21,967 bases of DNA from Caldilinea sp. CFX5 (GTDB taxonomy: Bacteria > Chloroflexota > Anaerolineae > Caldilineales > Caldilineaceae), in the NCBI GenBank assembly GCA_021405325.1, contig QWII01000147.1:1-21967 (forward strand). Reading direction: 5' to 3'. The notes below the pieces were generated by a model. The model ran no database searches, was not told the origin of the DNA, and worked only from the letters and a program-made list of their open reading frames with translations. Positions within the stretch are counted from its first letter, which is position 1; the number at the start of each line of letters is the position of its first letter. The position numbers and the translations under genes were made by a program. Positions 16,139 through 21,953 of this stretch are shown piece after piece.

Positions 16139-16163
16139 TTGTTAGCGGGGCAACATGTATAAT
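16135..16163 (+). promoter_or_regulatory. Strong sigma-70-like promoter overlapping the PLP enzyme stop codon
   Basis: TTGATT (16135-16140), a 17-nt spacer and a consensus TATAAT (16158-16163). The -35 overlaps the TGA stop of the PLP enzyme (16136-16138). It points toward the degraded ATPase gene, so it may be the old promoter of that gene. A 9-bp dyad (CGGGGCAAC 16146-16154, GTTGCCCCG 16216-16224) brackets the predicted transcription start and could be an operator. A 39-codon frame starts at the -10 but has no credible ribosome site. Confidence 0.55.
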
Positions 16164-16296
16164 GAGGCAAGTTTGTTGGAGCAAAGAAGGGCCAAGAGAC
16201 TACCTTATGAAACAGGTTGCCCCGTTATGTTCGGTGGCATGGTTGACGGGCCTCTCTGAAGGGGAGATTGCTGCTTCATAGGCGTACTCTGCGTTA

Positions 16297-16651
16297 GTGA
16301 AAGAAAAGTTGATCATGCGTACTTTTGTTTCTTACGGTCCTGTGGATGTGGATGCTCACTATTACACACCACGCACAGATTTGATCGATTTTGCCTATCA
16401 TCAATTACTTGGGGAAAACCCGGAAAGAGACGGCCACTACGTCACGGTGTGGGCGCCGCGCCAAACCGGCAAAACCTGGGTCATGCAACAGGTTTTCACG
16501 CGTTTACAGGCGCTTGATCAATACGATAATTACGCTGGCGATGTTTATCGATGTGGTCGATGAGGAGAACCGGCGCAAGTATGAAACTGTCTACACCGAC
16601 CCCGCCACCGGCGTGGTTGTCCAGCCGGTCTTTGTGACGACGGGGAGTTGA
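16297..16651 (+). pseudogene. Truncated, frameshifted AAA ATPase remnant
   Basis: From the ATG at 16315 the frame reads like the start of AAA-like ATPases common in Chloroflexota and related bacteria: SYGPVDVDAHYYTPR, then a Walker A-type loop APRQTGKTW (about 47-55, with Ala for the first Gly), then QVFTRLQALDQYDNY. It then meets a stop at 16561-16563. In the +1-shifted frame coding-like sequence continues (FIDVVDEENRRKYETVYTDP) and stops at 16651. The rest of the ATPase (Walker B, sensor, C-terminal nuclease-like domain) is missing. I interpret this as a deletion or junction remnant. I do not recognise the second fragment. A GTG at 16297 would extend the frame by six codons. Confidence 0.7.
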
Positions 16652-16818
16652 GATGGCATTAAGCAAACCTTACCCTTTTTGCCGCAACCCCGCTTCTTTT
16701 TATGGCTGCTATCTTTTGCCGCGGCGTACGTTTCACTGGTCCCATCTGGTCGGTTGGCTACCCATGCGCCTGGTCGGTGCAACGTAGGCAAAGGGGACTA
16801 TCCTTGCATCGTAATCTG

Positions 16819-16827
16819 TGCTATACT
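16819..16827 (+). promoter_or_regulatory. Possible extended -10 promoter of the Rpn gene
   Basis: TGCTATACT matches the extended -10 form (TG-N-TATACT), with no good -35 at 17 nt. A transcript would begin just inside hairpin M (16828-16902), so that stem would be in the 5' leader, about 120 nt before the ATG. Confidence 0.35.
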
Positions 16828-16902
16828 CAGTAGACCGCAATCAGCCAGACCGGCACGGGGAGGTGTCCTCTGGACCCCTACTCCTCGCGTTGCGGTCTAC
16901 TG
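16828..16902. repeat. Hairpin M (13-bp stem)
   Basis: CAGTAGACCGCAA (16828-16840) pairs exactly with 16890-16902 around a 49-nt loop containing a short GGGAGGTGTCCTC... dyad. It is upstream of the Rpn gene and downstream of the ATPase remnant. It may be the 3' hairpin of the lost gene or a leader structure of the Rpn transcript. Confidence 0.6.
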
Positions 16903-16953
16903 ATACTCGCAGCCAACGCGCGCTTCATGCTATGGGATGAAAGGAGTAACCTT

Positions 16954-17907
16954 ATGGAAAAACTGGTACGTTTTGATTGGGCGATCAAACACCTATTGCG
17001 CAACAAAGCCAACTTTGACATCTTGGAAGGTTTCCTCAGCGCCCTGCTCAAAGAAGATATACGGGTGGTGCGCTTGCTGGAAAGTGAAAGCAACAAAGAA
17101 CACGCTGCCGACAAATTCAACCGCGTTGATCTACTGGTAGAAAATGGCAAAGGTGAGCTGATTCTGATCGAATTGCAAGTTGAATCAGAGTCGGACTTCT
17201 TCCATCGCCTGGCCTTTGCCGCCGCCAAATTGCTGTCCGAACATATGCAAGAAGGCAAACCTTATTCGACTCTGAAGAAGGTGATCATTATTGGCATCGC
17301 CTACTTCAACTTGGGACAAGGCACAGACTATCTCTACTATAGTGGCAACAACTTTATTGGGGTTAACGACAAAGATACGTTGGGACTCAGCGAAGAACAC
17401 CAAGCTGAATTTGGTCTCAAAGAAATCTGCAAAATTTTCCCCGAATATTATCTGATCCGCGTGAGCAAGTTTTCGGATGACGTCAAGCAGGCCATTGATG
17501 AATGGATTTACATGCTCAAACATAGTGCCGTCAAACCAGAATTTCACTCCAAACATATCCAAGATGCCTCCACCAAATTGCAGCAGATGCGGCTCTCGCC
17601 TGAAGACCAACGGGCTTACAAAGAGTTTCTCGAAGATTTGCGTTATCAAGCCTCGATGGAACAAACGCGTTGGATGACAGGCTGGGTGGCCGGGAAAGCG
17701 GAAGGGAAAGCGGAAGGGAAAGCGGAAGGGAAAGCGGAAGGCATTGCAGAAGGGAAAGCAGAAGGCATTGCGATCGTCATCCGTGCTATGCTGACCCAAG
17801 CAGTGGATCCTGCCACCATCGCTACCTTTACCAACGTTCCGCTGGCCGACATCCAGGCCATTCAAGCGGAGATGCAACAGAGCGTCAGTAGGCCAGTAGG
17901 TCAGTGA
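16954..17907 (+). CDS. Rpn-family PD-(D/E)XK nuclease / putative transposase
   Basis: 317 residues. It opens with the family pattern FDWAIKHLLRNKANFDILEGFLSALL. The nuclease core is RVDLLVENGKGELILIELQVE with D59, E73 and Q75 (a D-ExQ version of PD-(D/E)XK), followed by FFHRLAFAAAKLL. Rpn proteins (YhgA-like, PDDEXK_2) are DNA endonucleases that promote RecA-independent recombination; many are listed as inactive transposases. A low-complexity tail (about residues 247-273) is a GKAEGKAEG array encoded by a 12-bp DNA repeat. AAGGAG (16941-16946) selects the ATG at 16954 over an upstream in-frame ATG at 16927. The last eight codons and the stop lie inside repeat N. The gene is more A-rich than its neighbours, suggesting acquisition. 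Confidence 0.88.
   Translation: MEKLVRFDWAIKHLLRNKANFDILEGFLSALLKEDIRVVRLLESESNKEHAADKFNRVDLLVENGKGELILIELQVESESDFFHRLAFAAAKLLSEHMQEGKPYSTLKKVIIIGIAYFNLGQGTDYLYYSGNNFIGVNDKDTLGLSEEHQAEFGLKEICKIFPEYYLIRVSKFSDDVKQAIDEWIYMLKHSAVKPEFHSKHIQDASTKLQQMRLSPEDQRAYKEFLEDLRYQASMEQTRWMTGWVAGKAEGKAEGKAEGKAEGIAEGKAEGIAIVIRAMLTQAVDPATIATFTNVPLADIQAIQAEMQQSVSRPVGQ
17692..17772 (+). repeat. In-frame 12-bp tandem repeat in the Rpn gene
   Basis: GGGAAAGCGGAA is repeated exactly four times (17692-17739), then GGCATTGCAGAA, GGGAAAGCAGAA and a partial GGCATTGCG to 17772. It encodes G-K-A-E / G-I-A-E tetrapeptides. Unit loss or gain would keep the frame and change the length of this charged helix or linker. Confidence 0.95.
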
Positions 17908-17962
17908 GACAGTAAGTCAGTACGCCACTTGACTGGCCGCCTGTTTCACTGACTGACTCTCT
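17884..17962. repeat. Octamer-word hairpin N overlapping the Rpn stop codon
   Basis: Five octamers of one word (GTCAGTAG, GCCAGTAG, GTCAGTGA, GACAGTAA, GTCAGTAC) run from 17884 to 17923. They face complementary words GACTGGCC, GCCTGTTT, CACTGACT, GACTCTCT (17930 on). The Rpn stop TGA (17905-17907) is in the third octamer. The right side touches the PfkB stop (17962). The words match those of repeat K (shared CAGTAGGTCAGT). It serves the convergent 3' ends of Rpn (+) and PfkB (-). Confidence 0.85.
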
Positions 17963-18915
17963 CATTCTGCCATCAATTCCAACACCTGTTCTTTGGAATG
18001 CAGCGCCTGCGTCACGCCAAAGCCGGTGACGGAGATCGCAGCCAGGGCGCAGGCGAAGCGGGCGGTCCGTTCCAGATCCCACTGCCAGACCTGCCCCGCC
18101 AGGAAGCCGCCGGCAAAAGCGTCACCGGCGCCGGTGGCATCGACCACATCGACCGCAAAGCCGGGGACGCGCACGCTTGCCGTGGCACTCTTCACCAGAC
18201 AACCTTCCGGCCCCAGTTTGACCACCGCCGTTTTGACCCCCTGATCTAAAAACCATTGCACCATCTCATCCGGCTGACGACGCCCCGTGATCGCGCGTGC
18301 TTCGGCCTCGTTGGGGAAGATAAAATCACAATAGGGCAGCGCCGGCAGTAAATCCGCCGCCCAGCGTCCACTGGCGTCCCAACAAACATCAAGCGTGGTC
18401 TGCAAACCCAGCCGGCGCGCCTGTTGCAAGACAGACGCCGTCGATGGCCCGTCGAAGCCAGGCATGAGAAAGACGCTGCCAAAGTGCAAAAAGACCGGTT
18501 CGTTGCCCTGGCGCTGGGCCATGTTCTGTTTGATGGTGACCCAGTCAAAATCTTGGGCGGTAAAATTGGTAGTAGCGCCGGGTGTATGGGCACAGCGCCG
18601 GCGTCCTTCGGGGTCGATGGCCGCCACCGTCGCCGCAGTTTTGGCGGTAGCGTCAGCGTACATCAACGCCGTGTCGATACCCGCCTCTTCTAACGCATGG
18701 CGGATAAATTGTCCAAAAAAGTCACCGCCAATGCGCCCGATCACCGCGGCCGACACGCCCACACGCGCCAGACAAGCGGCGGCATTCGCGCCATTGCCGC
18801 CCATAATTAACTCAATGTCATCCACAATGGCGACCTGATCGGCGGGGAGGAACTGGGTCAACGGTTTCGCCTGGACATCGGCGACAATGCTGCCGGAGCA
18901 ATAGACTTGGATCAT
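17962..18915 (-). CDS. PfkB-family carbohydrate kinase
   Basis: 317 residues, typical ribokinase/KDG-kinase size. It carries the substrate-side signature GGNGANAA (39-46) and the ATP-side signature DATGAGDAFAGGFLAG (259-274), with the anion hole and catalytic base D265. FPNEAEARAITG (about 200-211) is the conserved hinge. The family phosphorylates ribose, fructose, 2-keto-3-deoxygluconate, nucleosides and others. Here the SDR and aldolase neighbours make a keto-sugar acid a reasonable but unproved substrate. AGGTG lies 6 nt before the ATG. It is probably downstream of the SDR gene in one transcript, but hairpin O lies in the gap. Confidence 0.93.
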   Translation of the reverse strand: MIQVYCSGSIVADVQAKPLTQFLPADQVAIVDDIELIMGGNGANAAACLARVGVSAAVIGRIGGDFFGQFIRHALEEAGIDTALMYADATAKTAATVAAIDPEGRRRCAHTPGATTNFTAQDFDWVTIKQNMAQRQGNEPVFLHFGSVFLMPGFDGPSTASVLQQARRLGLQTTLDVCWDASGRWAADLLPALPYCDFIFPNEAEARAITGRRQPDEMVQWFLDQGVKTAVVKLGPEGCLVKSATASVRVPGFAVDVVDATGAGDAFAGGFLAGQVWQWDLERTARFACALAAISVTGFGVTQALHSKEQVLELMAE

Positions 18916-18938
18916 GGTTGCACCTGTATTGGTAATTG

Positions 18939-18995
18939 GGTGATTGGGTTATCCGGTGAGTGAGCTTGTCGAACTCACCGGATAACCCAATCACC
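18939..18995. repeat. Perfect hairpin O (23-bp stem)
   Basis: Positions 18939-18961 and 18973-18995 are exact complements with an 11-nt loop containing GCTTGTCGA. Outside the stem the word ATTGGGT is repeated at about 18935 and 18944. It starts 10 nt beyond the SDR stop (minus strand) and lies 23 nt before the PfkB start. No T-tract, so read-through into PfkB is possible. Confidence 0.9.
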
Positions 18996-19005
18996 ACTAT
19001 CGATT

Positions 19006-19794
19006 CTATCCGCTCACCGTCCAACCGGCATCGACAGTGAGAACGTCGCCGGTGATGTGGCGGGATTGGTCGCTGAGGAGGAAGAGGGCGGCTTTGGCGA
19101 CTTCATCGGCTTCGATCAGGTCTTCGGCCAGCGGTTGTTTGACCTTCATGTAGTCGAGGATAACGGGATTTTGTTGGGCGCGGGCGCTCATGGGGGTGCG
19201 GATGAGGGCCGGGGCGATGACGTTGACCCGAATTTTGTGCGGCGCATAATAGGCGGCCATTGACTTGCTCAGGCCGATGATGGCGCCTTTGCTGGCGGCG
19301 TAGGCATGGGTGGCAAAGTGTTTGGCTTCGGGCGAGAAACCAAGCACGCTCGCCATGTTGAGGATCGCCCCACGCAGCCCATTCGCCCCCACCGGCTGGG
19401 CCAACATCTGGTTGAGAACGGCCCGACACATGAGAAATTGGCTCTTGACATTCGTGTCCAGCGTAATGTCCCAACCCTCGACGGTACATTCGTGCAGCGG
19501 GCCATCGCCAAAACGCCGCCCGCTGATGCCGGCCACATTAAAAAGCGCGTCAATCCGCCCATAGCGCGCCACACACTGCTGCACTACTGCCGCCACTGCT
19601 TGCGGATCGGTCAACTCTGCCGGCAAAAAGTCACACTCCCCGCCCAGCGCCCGCAGTTCGTCAAAGAGCCGTTGACAATTCTCCGCCGTGCGACTGGTAA
19701 AAAAGAGCCTTACCCCCGCCTGCACCGCCAACTTCGCCGTCGCCGCCGCAATGCCGGTGGAGCCGGTAATGAGGTAAACATCAGGTTGTGTCAT
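19006..19794 (-). CDS. Short-chain dehydrogenase/reductase
   Basis: 262 residues, classical SDR length. The catalytic residues are present: N115 (TNVKSQF), S149 (NMASVLGF), and Y165/K169 (YAASKGA). NVAG (86-89) and the C-terminal ITGDVLTVDAGWTVSG are also typical. The nucleotide-binding turn is unusual: TGSTGIAA (10-17), one residue shorter than TGxxxGIG and with Ala for the last Gly. FTSR after the second strand suggests NADP(H) preference, though this is weak. SDRs of this type in sugar loci are gluconate or keto-gluconate reductases or similar. It sits upstream of the PfkB kinase on the minus strand, consistent with one catabolic unit. Confidence 0.93.
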   Translation of the reverse strand: MTQPDVYLITGSTGIAAATAKLAVQAGVRLFFTSRTAENCQRLFDELRALGGECDFLPAELTDPQAVAAVVQQCVARYGRIDALFNVAGISGRRFGDGPLHECTVEGWDITLDTNVKSQFLMCRAVLNQMLAQPVGANGLRGAILNMASVLGFSPEAKHFATHAYAASKGAIIGLSKSMAAYYAPHKIRVNVIAPALIRTPMSARAQQNPVILDYMKVKQPLAEDLIEADEVAKAALFLLSDQSRHITGDVLTVDAGWTVSG

Positions 19795-19824
19795 GGTTTC
19801 ATCCCGTCATGACGCCTTGAACTA

Positions 19825-19916
19825 AAGTTCAGGCTAAAAGCTCAAGTCGGCTAAAGCCCGACTGTTTGCGACCCTGCCAGTCCACTTGAGTGGACTTAAG
19901 CTATCAGCCTGAACTT
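19825..19916. repeat. Compound inverted-repeat element P
   Basis: Three nested or adjacent stems are visible: outer AAGTTCAGGCT (19825-19835) with 19906-19916; AGTCGG (19845-19850) with CCGACT (19858-19863); and the palindrome AGTCCACT-TG-AGTGGACT (19879-19896). The multi-stem cloverleaf-like layout differs from the single hairpins elsewhere and resembles REP/BIME-type mobile repeats. It lies just upstream of the SDR start on the minus strand. Confidence 0.75.
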
Positions 19917-19941
19917 ATGAACATTAGGTAAATAAACCGGT

Positions 19942-20011
19942 AATCGTAGGTGCGGTTTGTAACCGCACTTGCTCCCTGGGAACCGTGCGGTTACAAACCG
20001 CACCTACGATT
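19942..20011. repeat. Perfect hairpin Q (27-bp stem)
   Basis: Positions 19942-19968 and 19985-20011 are exact complements with a 16-nt loop. Each arm itself contains a smaller dyad (GTGCGGTTTGTAACCGCAC), so cruciform or branched forms are possible. It is 29 nt downstream of the SIS-domain gene stop on the minus strand. Confidence 0.9.
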
Positions 20012-20040
20012 AGTTCAAGGCTGACACTCGCTCACCGTTC

Positions 20041-20811
20041 TCACCCATACAGATGCGCCAAACTCTGCCGGAACGCCTCATAATAGCGCTCCAACTGCTC
20101 CTCGGCGCTGGTGTTGCCGATAAAGTGATGGCTGGGCAACATCTCCACCCGCACCCCTTTGGCGACCAAGCGTTCGGCAATCGCACAGCGCAACATGTTC
20201 ATGATCATGGCGCCGGTGACGGTGGAGGTGGGGCCAGTGCGCCATTCCAAGCCTTCAATCTCGACAATGCAGTCGCCCTGGGGACAGTGGTTGTCCAGCA
20301 CGATGTCGGCATAGTCGATCAGCTTTTTGCCGGAAGAGTGACCCGGCTTGGCATTTTCACAGTGGTTGCGGGAGAGCATGGCAATAACGGGCATCCCGCG
20401 CGCTTTGGCCCCGCGCGCCATTTCGACAATAATCGGGCGGATACCGCTGGTCGAGATGATAATAAAGGCGTCATGCGGGCCGAATTTGAAGCTATGCAGC
20501 AGCTCTTCGGCATAGCCTTCGATCTTTTCCAGGAAGAGCGGACCGCGCAAGCCATTCATGCCCACGGTGGCGGCGTGGTTGGAAAGCGCCTGCTCCACCA
20601 GCGGGTAGAAGCCGACAAAACAGCCCTGGCGCGGGGTCATCTCTTCGCACATCATGCGTGAATGGCCGGCGCCAAAGAGAAAGATCAGCCCGCCCTGGGC
20701 AATGCGGTCGGCGCAAAGGTCGGCGGCGGCTTCAATGTTTTGCAGTTGGCTGGTACGAATTTTTTGTAAAAGTTCGAGGGTTTTATCAAAATAGGTCAGT
20801 GCTGAATTCAT
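20041..20811 (-). CDS. SIS-domain sugar phosphate isomerase-like protein (UPF0309 type)
   Basis: 256 residues, matching the UPF0309 family length. SIS-fold phosphosugar motifs are FLFGAGHSRMM (44-54) and IIISTSGIRP (117-126), the Ser/Thr-rich loops that hold a sugar phosphate. CPQGDCIVEIEG and GPTSTVTGAMIMNML are conserved C-terminal segments. The family is thought to bind or isomerise amino-sugar phosphates, but its reaction is not established. That fits the DgaE-like PLP enzyme, kinase and aldolase nearby. Only a weak TAAGTA sequence precedes the ATG. It diverges from the DapA-like gene across a shared promoter region and is followed by hairpin Q. Confidence 0.9.
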   Translation of the reverse strand: MNSALTYFDKTLELLQKIRTSQLQNIEAAADLCADRIAQGGLIFLFGAGHSRMMCEEMTPRQGCFVGFYPLVEQALSNHAATVGMNGLRGPLFLEKIEGYAEELLHSFKFGPHDAFIIISTSGIRPIIVEMARGAKARGMPVIAMLSRNHCENAKPGHSSGKKLIDYADIVLDNHCPQGDCIVEIEGLEWRTGPTSTVTGAMIMNMLRCAIAERLVAKGVRVEMLPSHHFIGNTSAEEQLERYYEAFRQSLAHLYG

Positions 20812-20860
20812 GCGTACTTACTCAGTTCTTTGGAAAAATGAATTGGTTTTGGTGTGGGGT

Positions 20861-20890
20861 ATTGTACCGCAATTCTTGGCGTCTGCGCAA
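20861..20890 (-). promoter_or_regulatory. Possible promoter of the SIS-domain gene
   Basis: On the minus strand TTGCGC (20885-20890) is followed by an 18-nt spacer and TACAAT (20861-20866). The -10 is one base from consensus and the -35 is poor. It lies about 50 nt before the SIS ATG and is back-to-back with the plus-strand promoter. Confidence 0.4.
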
Positions 20891-20912
20891 CGAACTGCCA
20901 GGGTAAACCGCA

Positions 20913-20941
20913 TTGCCGTCTAGGTGGGGATGACTTATAAT
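20913..20941 (+). promoter_or_regulatory. Sigma-70-like promoter of the DapA-family gene
   Basis: TTGCCG (20913-20918), a 17-nt spacer and a consensus TATAAT (20936-20941), placing the transcript start near 20948 and giving a short leader before the coding start. Confidence 0.65.
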
Positions 20942-20980
20942 CAACGACAGCAATAATGAAAGTAATCCATGAATGATTCA

Positions 20981-20986
20981 GAGGAG
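20981..20986 (+). promoter_or_regulatory. Ribosome binding site deciding the lyase start
   Basis: GAGGAG lies 6 nt before the ATG at 20993. The in-frame ATG at 20969 has no comparable site and would put the GAGGAG inside the coding sequence. Confidence 0.7.
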
Positions 20987-20992
20987 ATTCAG

Positions 20993-21907
20993 ATGGCAGA
21001 AAGCAAGAGACGCCCGCTTCAGGGGGTGTTGCCGGTTTTTCAGACGCCGTTTCTGGCCGATTACTCGATTGATTTTGCCACGCTCCAACGCGAAATCGAC
21101 TGGCTTTATAACCAGGGAGCCGACGGCATCGTCATGGGGATGGTTTCAGAAACGTTACGCCTATCGAGTGAAGAGCGGGAGGCATTGGCAGCAGCGGCCT
21201 GTCGCTTTGGCCGGGAACGGGGCGTGGTGATCATTAGCGCCGGAGCCGAATCTACGCACACAGCAGTACGCTATGCGAAGCAGGCCGAAGCCGCCGGGGC
21301 CGATGCGGTGATGGTCATTCCACCGGTCTCCGTCGCTGTGGGTGAAGTGGATTTGCGCCGCTATTATGCGTCGATCATTGAGGCAATCAACATTCCGGTG
21401 GTGGTGCAGGATGCCAGCGGCTATGTCGGGCGACCCATGTCGATTGAGATACAGGCTGGTCTCTTCAATGAGTATGGTGACCGCGTTCTCTTCAAACCGG
21501 AAGCCACCCCCATCGGGCCGCGGCTGTCGGCGCTGCGCGACGCGACCGCAGGACGCGCCCCCGTCTTTGAAGGCACCGGCGGCATTGCCCTGGTCGATAG
21601 CTATCGTCGCGGCATTGTCGGCACCATGCCGGGGGCGGACCTGATCGATGGCATTGTCGCGCTCTGGCGGGCGTTGGCGGCGGGCGATGAACAACGGATT
21701 TACCAGTTGTCGCTGCCGATCGCGTCGTTGATTGCGGTGCAGAATAGCCTGGATGCTTTTCTGGCGGTGGAGAAATATCTGCTGGTCAAGCGGGGCATCT
21801 TCAGCAACACGCTGGTGCGGGGACCGGTTGGCTATCAACTTGATGCCGAAACGCAAGGCGAGGTGGATCGCCTTTTTGCCCAACTTCAGCAGGTGTTAGC
21901 CGCGTAG
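20993..21907 (+). CDS. Dihydrodipicolinate synthase / N-acetylneuraminate lyase family protein
   Basis: 304 residues from the ATG at 20993; an ATG at 20969 would give 312. It is a class I (Schiff-base) TIM-barrel aldolase of the DapA superfamily: GVLPVFQTPF at strand 1, GADGIVMGMVSETLRLSSEE in place of the usual G-x-T-G-E loop, AGADAVMVIPP, and VLFKPEATPIG with the Schiff-base lysine K168. The YNxP segment that supplies the catalytic tyrosine in DapA is replaced by VQDASGY (D140, Y144). This departure argues against lysine biosynthesis and for a catabolic 2-keto-3-deoxy sugar acid aldolase or dehydratase. It diverges from the SIS gene, with its own promoter. Confidence 0.92.
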   Translation: MAESKRRPLQGVLPVFQTPFLADYSIDFATLQREIDWLYNQGADGIVMGMVSETLRLSSEEREALAAAACRFGRERGVVIISAGAESTHTAVRYAKQAEAAGADAVMVIPPVSVAVGEVDLRRYYASIIEAINIPVVVQDASGYVGRPMSIEIQAGLFNEYGDRVLFKPEATPIGPRLSALRDATAGRAPVFEGTGGIALVDSYRRGIVGTMPGADLIDGIVALWRALAAGDEQRIYQLSLPIASLIAVQNSLDAFLAVEKYLLVKRGIFSNTLVRGPVGYQLDAETQGEVDRLFAQLQQVLAA

Positions 21908-21953
21908 ACGCTTCTCTTCTCCTGTAAGATTTACACAAGACGCCTCGTAGGGG

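Larger units (their letters stand above)
16652..16953. other. Intergenic spacer after the ATPase remnant
   Basis: About 300 nt with no recognised gene. A 44-codon frame from 16653 (ATG right after the remnant's stop) has no family resemblance I would defend. The downstream part holds the dyad M and a possible extended -10 promoter for the Rpn gene. Confidence 0.5.

Noticed and set aside
16653..16787. 44-codon frame after the ATPase remnant containing FYGCYLL, reminiscent of a GIY-YIG nuclease start
   Set aside because: Only a seven-residue resemblance, no catalytic Arg/Glu context and no length for the domain; treated as chance.
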